NCBI GenBank assembly: GCA_964622315.1
Contig: CAZUOY010000044.1
Coordinates: 1-15,136, forward strand
Direction: 5' to 3'
DNA from: JAYFNU01 sp964622315
Lineage (GTDB): Bacteria > Bacillota > Clostridia > Oscillospirales > Ruminococcaceae
DNA length: 15,136 nt
Shown piece by piece: positions 6,908 to 12,352 of the stretch. The translations under genes and the position numbers were made by a program. The notes under the pieces are model-generated. The model did not search any database. It had not been told where the DNA came from and was given only the letters and a program-made list of their open reading frames with translations. Position 1 is the stretch's first letter. The number at the start of each line of letters is the position of its first letter.

Positions 6908-7990
6908 TTAGTATTTCGTGGGAGTTGAATCGAGATATTTTCTAACCATAAGCGCGACTTTAAAGACTATGGCGTGGTCAAACTCACGCAGGTCAAGACC
7001 GGTCAGCTTCTTTATCTTTTCAAGACGGTATACGAGGGTATTGCGGTGCACAAACAGCCCGCGCGACGTCTCGGATACATTAAGGTTGTTTTCAAAAAAG
7101 CGCTGTATTGTAAAGAGGGTTTCTGAATCGAGGCTGTCTATCGAGCCTTTCTTGAAGACCTCTTTTAAGAACATTTCACACATTGTAGTGGGAAGCTGAT
7201 AGATAAGTCGGGCGATACCGAGGTTGTCATAGCTTATTATTGCGTGCTCGGTGTCGAACACCTTGCCCACCTCAAGCGCCACCTGCGCCTCTTTAAAGGA
7301 GGTTGCGAGGTCTTTAATGCCCATCACTGCCGTGCCTATACCGACAACCGACTTGATGTAATGCTCGCTTTCAAGCGTGTCAACAATGGAGCCCGCAAGC
7401 TTCTCTATGTCATGGGACTCTATTCCCGCTTTTACCTCTTTAACGATAACCGTGTCGTTCTCGTTAATATTAAAGATAAAGTCCTTCTGCTTGTCGGGGA
7501 ACAGCTCGGAAATAATATCGAGCGCGGAAATCTCTTTGTCGGTTGAAATGCGTACAAGCAACACTACGCGAATGGCGTCGGTCGCAAAATGAAGCTCGCG
7601 TGCCTTTCCGTAAACGTCGCCCGGAAGAATATTGTCAAGCACAACATTCTTTATAAAGTTTACCTTGTCGAACTTTTCGTCGAAATACTGCTTAACGTTT
7701 TGTATGGCAATAGCTATCATAGAGGCGTAGCGCCATGCCTGCTCATCGTCACCCTGCACAAAAACAGCGCAGTCATACTTCTTGTTAGCTCCGACGAAAT
7801 AATAGGTGTATCCCTCAGCTCTGAGAATCCCGTCGGCTGGCGAATTGTCCATTATGCCTACACGGACGGTTTCAATCTTCGTCGCGTCGCTGCACGCAAC
7901 CACCGACGAGCTCTCGTCGATAACTCCGACCTCACGGTCGATAGCGTCCTTCATCTGCGATACTATTCCCTGATAGAGTTTATTTGCCAT
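6908..7990 (-). CDS. PucR/CdaR-family transcriptional regulator
   Basis: Predicted DNA-binding regulator of 360 residues. The C-terminus holds the family's helix-turn-helix: NLNVSETSRGLFVHRNTLVY (302-321) followed by RLEKIKKLTGLDLREFDHAI, very typical of PucR/CdaR proteins. Residues 1-105 resemble a diacid-recognition or GAF-like sensory domain (QGIVSQMKDAIDREVGVID, then AVFVQGDDEQAWRYASMIAIAI); about 135-265 form the middle region found in the family. The ligand cannot be read from sequence. AAGAGGT lies 9 bases upstream of the ATG. It is the first gene before ftsE in the same direction, an unusual placement for a family known mainly for metabolic control, and may regulate the envelope genes or itself. 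No membrane segment or signal peptide is seen. Confidence 0.85.
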   Translation of the reverse strand: MANKLYQGIVSQMKDAIDREVGVIDESSSVVACSDATKIETVRVGIMDNSPADGILRAEGYTYYFVGANKKYDCAVFVQGDDEQAWRYASMIAIAIQNVKQYFDEKFDKVNFIKNVVLDNILPGDVYGKARELHFATDAIRVVLLVRISTDKEISALDIISELFPDKQKDFIFNINENDTVIVKEVKAGIESHDIEKLAGSIVDTLESEHYIKSVVGIGTAVMGIKDLATSFKEAQVALEVGKVFDTEHAIISYDNLGIARLIYQLPTTMCEMFLKEVFKKGSIDSLDSETLFTIQRFFENNLNVSETSRGLFVHRNTLVYRLEKIKKLTGLDLREFDHAIVFKVALMVRKYLDSTPTKY

Positions 7991-8092
7991 AGCATTTTAC
8001 CTCTTGAAAAAGTATTTTGTCTTCCCGCTTAAAATTGTTTCGTCATTTTTAACAAGACACAAATCAATAATAAAACCTTGAAATATATATCT

Positions 8093-8121
8093 ATTTTACA
8101 CAAAAGACTTGTATTTTGCAA
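8093..8121 (-). promoter_or_regulatory. sigma-A type promoter for the PucR-type regulator and ftsEX
   Basis: On the minus strand TTGCAA (8116-8121) and TAAAAT (8093-8098) are separated by 17 bases within an AT-rich 248-base spacer after rsmA. The predicted start is about 96 bases before the regulator ATG. One mismatch in the -10 and one in the -35 hexamer. Confidence 0.55.
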
Positions 8122-8238
8122 CATTTTTATACAAAACAATTATTATTTCTATGTGCAATTTTTACCGCAAATGAATTTTGTCGAATTTTCATTAGATAAA
8201 TATTGTCATATTCTTTTGTTAAAATGCCCATAAGCCAC

Positions 8239-9054
8239 TCACTGTAGGAGCAGGTCGCTTATTTCTGCGTATTGTGAAAGGGTTATTCGCTCAGGGCGAA
8301 TGTTAATGTCGCCCGTCGCCTTCACTACAGCGTCAGCCACCTTTGACTTCTCTATTGAAAGCGATGAGGAGACAGCGTTTACAGCGGTTTTTCTGCGCAT
8401 ACAAAAAGCAGACTTTATAACGCTGAACATAAACCGCTCGTTCGCGGGCGACACCCGCGGCTCTTTTAACGGGTCGAGGGTAATCACGCTGCTTACCACC
8501 TTCGGCGCAGGATAGAAGCTGCCCGGCGACACATCGAAAAGCACGTGCGGCTCGCTGTAATACCGCACGGCAAGGGATATCGCACCGCCCTCGCGGCTGC
8601 CGTCGACGGCGCAGAGTCTCGCCGCCGCCTCCTTTTGCACCATTGCTGTTATCCGCTCGGCGGGAACCCGCCGCTCCAGCAAAGACATAATTATCGGGCT
8701 TGTTATGTAGTACGGAAGATTTCCCGCCACGCTCACCCGCATACCGCCGCAACGTTCAGCTATCAGTGCGTTCAGGTCGGTCTTTAGTATGTCGGCGTTG
8801 ATTATCTCCACGTTCTCGCAATCCCTCAGCTTCTCTTTAAGCTTTGGAATGATTGACCCGTCTATTTCTACGGCTATTACCTTGCGCGCCCGCTCAGCCA
8901 GCTTTTTTGTAAGCGCACCAAGCCCCGGGCCTATCTCTATTATCGCGCCGTCGCCGTCAACTACGGCGGCGTTGGCTATCTTTTCGCAAACTCCGTCATT
9001 TATAAGAAAGTTTTGTCCGAGCGCCTTATTCGGGCGCACACCGCTCTCGCTCAA
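8239..9054 (-). CDS. rsmA: 16S rRNA (adenine1518-N6/adenine1519-N6)-dimethyltransferase RsmA (KsgA)
   Basis: Dimethylates two adjacent adenines in helix 45 of 16S rRNA with S-adenosylmethionine, a late step in small-subunit assembly. The 271 residues show ALGQNFL (11-17), SAM-binding motif I EIGPGLGALT (40-49), acidic motif II VEID (62-65), NADIL (86-90) and catalytic NLPYYITSP (112-120), followed by MVQKEAA and FYPAPKV of the KsgA family. The start is a TTG at 9052-9054, supported by GGAGG 6 bases upstream; no better ATG exists before the conserved ALGQNFL. cdd lies 52 bases upstream in the same direction. Loss of KsgA is known to give kasugamycin resistance. Confidence 0.96.
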   Translation of the reverse strand: MSESGVRPNKALGQNFLINDGVCEKIANAAVVDGDGAIIEIGPGLGALTKKLAERARKVIAVEIDGSIIPKLKEKLRDCENVEIINADILKTDLNALIAERCGGMRVSVAGNLPYYITSPIIMSLLERRVPAERITAMVQKEAAARLCAVDGSREGGAISLAVRYYSEPHVLFDVSPGSFYPAPKVVSSVITLDPLKEPRVSPANERFMFSVIKSAFCMRRKTAVNAVSSSLSIEKSKVADAVVKATGDINIRPERITLSQYAEISDLLLQ

Positions 9055-9106
9055 AATACTCCTCCAGATGAATCTGTTTTAACTATCAAATCACAAGCTC
9101 GCACAA

Positions 9107-9523
9107 TTATTCTTTATCGTGGAAAAGGCTGTTCGGCATTACCGGAAGCGGGCAGATTTCTCTCATAGTATGCTCATAGGTCTTCTTCGGCGTGGAATAC
9201 AGCACCGCCGCGCTGAGTGACGAGCAAAACTCGCTCATAACCTGACGGCAGAGAAGGCAGGGAGCGCCGTCCCCTTCAAGGTCAAGCGCAACGCAAAGCG
9301 CGGTGAATTTCTTGCAGCCCGCCGCAACCATATTAAAAACAGCGCACCGTTCCGCGCAGACCGTTCCGCCATAGCTTACGTTCTCCACATTAGTGCCGAC
9401 ATATATACAACCGTCCTCGCCGAGAACGCTCGCGCCCACCTTAAAATTCGAGTAGGGCGAATAGGAGTTATCCCTTACCTTCCACGCGGTCTCAATAAGC
9501 TGTTTTTTTAACGCCTCGTCCAT
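9107..9523 (-). CDS. cdd: cytidine deaminase
   Basis: Converts cytidine and deoxycytidine to uridine and deoxyuridine in pyrimidine salvage. The 138 residues match the short tetrameric, Gram-positive-type enzyme. Visible are YSPYSNFKVGA (21-31), the substrate loop NVEN (46-49), the zinc and catalytic motif CAE (Cys56, Glu58) and the second zinc motif PCLLCRQ (Cys89, Cys92). The two residues between the cysteines are Leu-Leu where Gly-x is usual; the zinc ligands are kept. AAGGT lies about 9 bases upstream of the ATG. It is transcribed with rsmA and faces away from a dCMP-deaminase-like gene across a 139-base promoter region. Confidence 0.95.
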   Translation of the reverse strand: MDEALKKQLIETAWKVRDNSYSPYSNFKVGASVLGEDGCIYVGTNVENVSYGGTVCAERCAVFNMVAAGCKKFTALCVALDLEGDGAPCLLCRQVMSEFCSSLSAAVLYSTPKKTYEHTMREICPLPVMPNSLFHDKE

Positions 9524-9557
9524 TCTGCGTTACCTTCCCTTTGCTTTGTTTTTCTAA

Positions 9558-9566
9558 AGTATAACA
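9558..9566 (-). promoter_or_regulatory. extended -10 promoter for cdd-rsmA
   Basis: On the minus strand TGTTATACT contains -10 TATACT (9558-9563) with an upstream TGn extension; the -35 region is poor (TTCAAG at 18 bases). The start would be about 28 bases before the cdd ATG. Confidence 0.5.
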
Positions 9567-9582
9567 CAAAATATATTAAAAC

Positions 9583-9611
9583 TTGAATAATTCATTAAAA
9601 TAGAATATTAT
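9583..9611 (+). promoter_or_regulatory. promoter for the dCMP deaminase-coaX-ECF operon
   Basis: TTGAAT (9583-9588) and TATTAT (9606-9611) are separated by 17 bases in an AT-rich spacer. Start near 9618, about 45 bases before the first ATG. It lies back-to-back with the cdd promoter. Confidence 0.5.
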
Positions 9612-9662
9612 TTAATAAACATTAAGAAATTTACAGTTTTTATTTAAATTATAGGGAGAAAG

Positions 9663-10142
9663 ATGATGGAAAGACGCGACAAGATTAATTACTATCTCGA
9701 TATAGCCGAAACGGTAAGCAAACGCGGGACCTGTTTGCATGAGAACTACGGCGCAATAATAGTAAAAAACGACGAGATAATCTCGACGGGCTATCTCGGC
9801 GCGCCGAGAACGAGAAAGAATTGCACCGACCTTGGCTACTGCACCTGTGAAAAGACGCTCGGCAGTAAAAAGAGCGGACATTTTGAGTTCTGCCGTGCGG
9901 TTCACGCCGAGGCGAACGCTATAGTCAGCGCCTCCCGCCGCGCCGCGCTCAACGGTACCCTTTACCTTGTGGCAATGGACGCGAACACAGGTGAATATGT
10001 GGAGAACGCCTCCTGCTGCGCTATGTGCCGAATGCTGATAATCAATTCGGGAATAAGCACGGTAATAATCAGAAACAACAAGGACGAGTACACGGTAATA
10101 GACGTTGACGACGAGTGGGTAACCCACGACGACACGATTTAA
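9663..10142 (+). CDS. deoxycytidylate (dCMP) deaminase family protein
   Basis: Predicted zinc-dependent deaminase making dUMP from dCMP, the precursor for thymidylate. The 159 residues show NYGAIIVKNDEIISTGYLGAP-type strands, the catalytic zinc motif HAE (81-83) and a second motif CCAMCR with Cys119 and Cys122 as ligands. The usual Pro before the first ligand is replaced by Cys118, a small departure from PCxxC. Several other cysteines (Cys54, Cys60, Cys62) lie in the segment where ComEB-like enzymes bind an extra zinc. Two ATGs lie in tandem: the second, at 9666, is better spaced from AGGGAG (9653-9658), so the protein may start one residue later. coaX follows after 11 bases. Substrate is inferred from the family. 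Confidence 0.88.
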   Translation: MMERRDKINYYLDIAETVSKRGTCLHENYGAIIVKNDEIISTGYLGAPRTRKNCTDLGYCTCEKTLGSKKSGHFEFCRAVHAEANAIVSASRRAALNGTLYLVAMDANTGEYVENASCCAMCRMLIINSGISTVIIRNNKDEYTVIDVDDEWVTHDDTI

Positions 10143-10153
10143 AGGAAACCTAT

Positions 10154-10924
10154 ATGATTTTTTGCATTGATATCGGAAATACGAATATTGTTCTTGGCTG
10201 CTACGACGGAGACCGTCTTCCTCTCTTTTCGCGGATTTCCACCGACCGCAGCCGAATGAGCGACCAATATGCGGTTGAAATAAAGGACATACTTACTCTT
10301 TATTCTATTATGCCCACGGATATCGACGGCGCTATAGTGAGTTCAGTTGTGCCCTCGCTCACCACGCCGGTGGCGTTAGCTGTTAAGCGTGCCGTCGGAG
10401 TTGAGCCACTCATACTAAAAAGAAGCCTTTATCGCGACCTTGATATCAGACTTGATAACCCCAAGGAGATAGGCGCGGACCTTGTTGCCGCCGCCGTCGC
10501 CGCTAAGGAGAAATATCCTTTGCCCTGCATTATAATAGATATGGGCACCGCCACGACGATAACCGCGCTCGATAAGGACGGCGCGTTTCTCGGCGGCGCT
10601 ATTCTCCCGGGCGTTCGGGTCGCAACCGACGCGCTCATCTCACGCACCTCCACGCTTGTTGGCATTTCGCTTGAAGCGCCGGAAGCCGCGATAGGCAAAA
10701 ACACTGTGGATTCAATGAAATCAGGCGCGGTCTTCGGCACGGCGTCAATGCTCGACGGAATGTGCGAGCGAATAGCCAAGGAGCTCGGCGGTAAAGCGAC
10801 GGTTGTCGCGACGGGCGGGCTTGCCGCGGTAATTGAGCCGCACTGCAAGACGGATATTATTTTAGACGATATGCTGCTTCTTGAAGGCTTAAAGCTCATA
10901 TACGAGAAGCACACAACTAAGTGA
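10154..10924 (+). CDS. coaX: type III pantothenate kinase
   Basis: Phosphorylates pantothenate, the first step of coenzyme A synthesis; type III enzymes are feedback-insensitive and need a monovalent cation. The 256 residues show the ASKHA P-loop DIGNTNIVLG (6-15), the substrate motif GADL (107-110) with general base Asp109, and DMGTATT (129-135). The ATG at 10154 is chosen because AAAGGA (10141-10146) lies 8 bases upstream and the protein then begins directly with MIFCIDIGNTN; an upstream in-frame GTG/ATG-type start would add 13 unrelated residues. Spacing of 11 bases to either neighbour marks one operon. The next gene, an ECF S component, may import pantothenate. Confidence 0.95.
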   Translation: MIFCIDIGNTNIVLGCYDGDRLPLFSRISTDRSRMSDQYAVEIKDILTLYSIMPTDIDGAIVSSVVPSLTTPVALAVKRAVGVEPLILKRSLYRDLDIRLDNPKEIGADLVAAAVAAKEKYPLPCIIIDMGTATTITALDKDGAFLGGAILPGVRVATDALISRTSTLVGISLEAPEAAIGKNTVDSMKSGAVFGTASMLDGMCERIAKELGGKATVVATGGLAAVIEPHCKTDIILDDMLLLEGLKLIYEKHTTK

Positions 10925-10935
10925 GGAATTGTGTT

Positions 10936-11838
10936 ATGACAGACGAAATCAAAGCCACTGAAACCTCGGTGGGCGAGAACGAAACAAAAAGAAAACAAGG
11001 CGACTGGAAATCGAGCAAAACCTACTATATCGCGCGGCTTGCTATTCTCACGGCGATAGTCATTGTAATGGCATTTACGCCGCTGGGATATCTAAAAGTC
11101 GGCGCAATTGAGATAACCTTTCTTACAATTCCCGTAATTATCGGTGCCATCTGGCTCGGACCCACGGCGGGCGCGATACTCGGCGGGGTTTTCGGCATAA
11201 CAAGCTTTATTCAATGCTTCGGTATGTCTGCGCTCGGCGCGATACTGCTTGAGACAAACCCCATCTTTTGCTTCATTGTCTGCTTCTTCCCGCGTCTTAT
11301 TATGGGCTGGCTGGTTGGCGTCATTTTTAAGGGAATCAGCCTTATTAAAGCGCTTCGCTTTTCGGCTTACACCGTGTCCAGCTTTTTCGGCGCACTCTTT
11401 AACACCTGCTTTTTTATGACGGCGTTAATCGGTCTTTACGGGCAAAGTAACCTCAACTCCATATTGAACTTAAATTTCGGTTCAATGTCCGTGCTGCAAT
11501 TTGCCGCCGCCTTCGTAGGGGTTAACGCGCTTGTGGAGATAATAGCTTGTACCCTTTTGGGCATGGTAATTAGCCGTATACTCTCCTCGGTTGACAAGCG
11601 TTCTATCGAAAAGGCGAAGAAGCGCTCAGAAAAGAAGGCGAGCGAGCTTGAAGCCCAGAACGTCCAGCTTAAGACCGAGAAGGACAGCTTATCTGACGAA
11701 AACCGTGCGCTTAACGAAAACCTAAATGCAGCGGTTGAGGAGAACCGAAGCCTAAAAGACAAGCTTCAAGAAACCTTCGACAAGGACAAAAACGGTAAAA
11801 TAGATATATTTGAAAAGAAGCCCAAAGGAAATAAATAG
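10936..11838 (+). CDS. ECF transporter S component with coiled-coil and EF-hand-like tail
   Basis: Membrane substrate-binding subunit of an energy-coupling-factor vitamin transporter; the shared EcfA/A'/T module is not in this window. About six membrane segments span residues 33-215, including the S-component stretch AIEITFLTIPVIIGAIWLG (57-75) and GAILGGVFG (79-87). The cargo is probably pantothenate, judged from the adjacent coaX (inference). The 85-residue tail is unusual: a highly charged coiled coil (about 219-280), then DKDKNGKIDIFE (282-293), which fits the EF-hand loop DxDxNGxIxxxE. Residues 1-27 are polar. ATG at 10936 is chosen since GAGGA (10923-10927) lies 8 bases upstream; an overlapping GTG at 10921 would add five residues. 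The gene ends the operon before a strong terminator. Confidence 0.88.
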   Translation: MTDEIKATETSVGENETKRKQGDWKSSKTYYIARLAILTAIVIVMAFTPLGYLKVGAIEITFLTIPVIIGAIWLGPTAGAILGGVFGITSFIQCFGMSALGAILLETNPIFCFIVCFFPRLIMGWLVGVIFKGISLIKALRFSAYTVSSFFGALFNTCFFMTALIGLYGQSNLNSILNLNFGSMSVLQFAAAFVGVNALVEIIACTLLGMVISRILSSVDKRSIEKAKKRSEKKASELEAQNVQLKTEKDSLSDENRALNENLNAAVEENRSLKDKLQETFDKDKNGKIDIFEKKPKGNK

Positions 11839-11840
11839 TA

Positions 11841-11859
11841 ACTTTTTTTCAAAAAGTGG
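11841..11859 (+). other. hairpin and alternative pairing before the operon terminator
   Basis: ACTTTTT (11841-11847) and AAAAAGT (11851-11857) form a 7-bp stem with a 3-base loop. AAAAGTGG (11852-11859) can instead pair with CCACTTTT (11871-11878), which would disrupt the terminator at 11861-11901. Mutually exclusive pairings are visible; regulation is inference. Confidence 0.35.
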
Positions 11860-11959
11860 CAATTCCGTTCCCACTTTTCAAGGTGGAAACGGAATTTTTT
11901 TGCCTTTTTTAGCTTTTTCGGTTGCCAGTGTGGCATTTCAAAACAACTTGTGGCAATTC
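11856..11959 (+). repeat. three copies of GTGGCAWTTC upstream of the ABC-F leader
   Basis: GTGGCAATTC (11856-11865), GTGGCATTTC (11930-11939) and GTGGCAATTC (11950-11959) recur. The last two are 20 bases apart (about two helical turns) and end just upstream of the -35 at 11962. This fits an activator or repressor site for the leader promoter. The first copy overlaps the terminator and may be chance. Confidence 0.4.
11861..11901 (+). terminator. strong intrinsic terminator of the dCMP deaminase-coaX-ECF operon
   Basis: AATTCCGTT (11861-11869) pairs perfectly with AACGGAATT (11888-11896); inside, CCAC (11871-11874) pairs with GTGG (11883-11886). A run of seven T ends at 11901. It begins 22 bases past the S-component stop. 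Confidence 0.92.
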
Positions 11960-11961
11960 TA

Positions 11962-11989
11962 TTGACTTTTTCCTTTTTTGTGTTATTTT
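11962..11989 (+). promoter_or_regulatory. promoter P1 of the ABC-F upstream region
   Basis: TTGACT (11962-11967) and TATTTT (11984-11989) are separated by 16 bases, and TG one base before the -10 (11981-11982) gives an extended -10. Predicted start near 11996, at the foot of three consecutive hairpins. Confidence 0.5.
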
Positions 11990-11995
11990 AGAATT

Positions 11996-12087
11996 GTATT
12001 CACTCTCTGAATAACAGTAAATCTCAACTTTACTGGCGTGACGGCTGTTTGCGGTTCGACTTATCCCGAACCTTGAACAGTCGTTTT
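11996..12087 (+). ncRNA. candidate structured RNA or attenuated leader of about 90 nt
   Basis: Directly after promoter P1 come three adjacent hairpins: ATTCA/TGAAT (11998-12012, loop CTCTC), CAGTAAA/TTTACTG (12015-12035, 7-base loop), and a long one in which ACGGCTGTT (12041-12049) pairs with AACAGTCGT (12076-12084) with one G-U, and GGTTCG (12053-12058) with CGAACC (12067-12072) around loop ACTTATCC. UUUU follows at 12084-12087. Promoter, compact folding and terminator make a self-contained unit: either a small RNA or the first attenuated part of the ABC-F mRNA. It matches no RNA family I recognise. Confidence 0.4.
12041..12087 (+). terminator. terminator or attenuator hairpin upstream of the ABC-F gene
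   Basis: A 9-bp outer stem and 6-bp inner stem separated by a 3x3 internal loop (TGC opposite TTG), ending in TCGTTTTGC. The U run is only four bases, so termination may be partial or conditional. Confidence 0.55.
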
Positions 12088-12100
12088 GCTATTCACACGG

Positions 12101-12129
12101 TTGACATTCACAATTATTTAGGTTAAAAT
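12101..12129 (+). promoter_or_regulatory. promoter P2, main candidate for the ABC-F gene
   Basis: TTGACA (12101-12106) matches the -35 consensus exactly; TAAAAT (12124-12129) is one base off the -10; the spacer is 17 bases. Start near 12136 gives a leader of about 217 bases, long enough for attenuation. Confidence 0.75.
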
Positions 12130-12159
12130 CTTTTCATAATTAATGAACGGAGGCTCGGG

Positions 12160-12180
12160 ATGGTTATTATTTCTTGCTAG
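12160..12180 (+). CDS. candidate six-residue leader peptide (MVIISC)
   Basis: ATG-GTT-ATT-ATT-TCT-TGC-TAG lies 24 bases after the predicted P2 start, with GGAGG (12149-12153) exactly 6 bases upstream, the best ribosome site in the leader. Short leader peptides that stall ribosomes in the presence of antibiotic control several ABC-F and Erm resistance genes, which makes this placement suggestive. Translation and stalling are inferred. A second, overlapping 29-codon frame (12186-12275) has no ribosome site and is less likely. Confidence 0.45.
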   Translation: MVIISC

Positions 12181-12190
12181 TGTCAATGGT

Positions 12191-12229
12191 CGCGATATTG
12201 ACGGGCGAACTGTGCCCTTTTGTGTCGCG
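12191..12229 (+). promoter_or_regulatory. leader hairpin downstream of the short ORF (possible anti-terminator)
   Basis: CGCGA (12191-12195) pairs with TCGCG (12225-12229), and inside GGGC (12203-12206) pairs with GCCC (12214-12217). It starts 11 bases after the short ORF's stop, where a stalled ribosome would alter its folding. Confidence 0.35.
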
Positions 12230-12237
12230 CGGCTTTA

Positions 12238-12270
12238 GCGGGAAGTTTACCATCTTCGGCTTTTTTATTT
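12238..12270 (+). terminator. terminator-like hairpin with a six-U run in the ABC-F leader
   Basis: GAAG (12242-12245) pairs with CTTC (12254-12257), extended past a small bulge by GC (12238-12239) with GC (12259-12260), followed directly by TTTTTTATTT (12261-12270). The stem is short but the U tract is strong, as in conditional attenuators. Confidence 0.4.
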
Positions 12271-12299
12271 CGTAAGGTTACCCCTTGCGTATTTATGAG

Positions 12300-12337
12300 C
12301 TGTGGAAAAGTATATTTTCCGCGGCGATTTTATTTTT
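12300..12337 (+). terminator. terminator-like hairpin just before the ABC-F ribosome site
   Basis: CTGTGGAAAA (12300-12309) pairs over all 10 positions with TTTTCCGCGG (12315-12324), two of them G-U, around loop GTATA, then CGATTTTATTTTT. It ends a few bases before the AGGGGGTG ribosome site, so it could terminate transcription or hide the start. Confidence 0.45.
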
Positions 12338-12352
12338 CAGGGGGTGTTTATT

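Noticed and set aside
8333..8752. 139-codon leftward frame overlapping rsmA
   Set aside because: It lies in another frame of rsmA, is rich in Arg and Gly as expected of a GC-rich shadow, and has no ribosome site or recognisable motif.
9612..10127. 171-codon leftward frame opposite the dCMP deaminase gene
   Set aside because: Antisense to a gene with clear zinc motifs and a ribosome site; the frame has no recognised domain.
10429..10998. 189-codon leftward frame opposite coaX
   Set aside because: Antisense to coaX and Ser/Ala-rich as typical of mirror frames; no ribosome site or motif.
12186..12275. 29-codon frame in the ABC-F leader as a gene remnant or main leader peptide
   Set aside because: No ribosome site before its ATG and no recognisable homology; the 6-codon ORF upstream has the better ribosome site.
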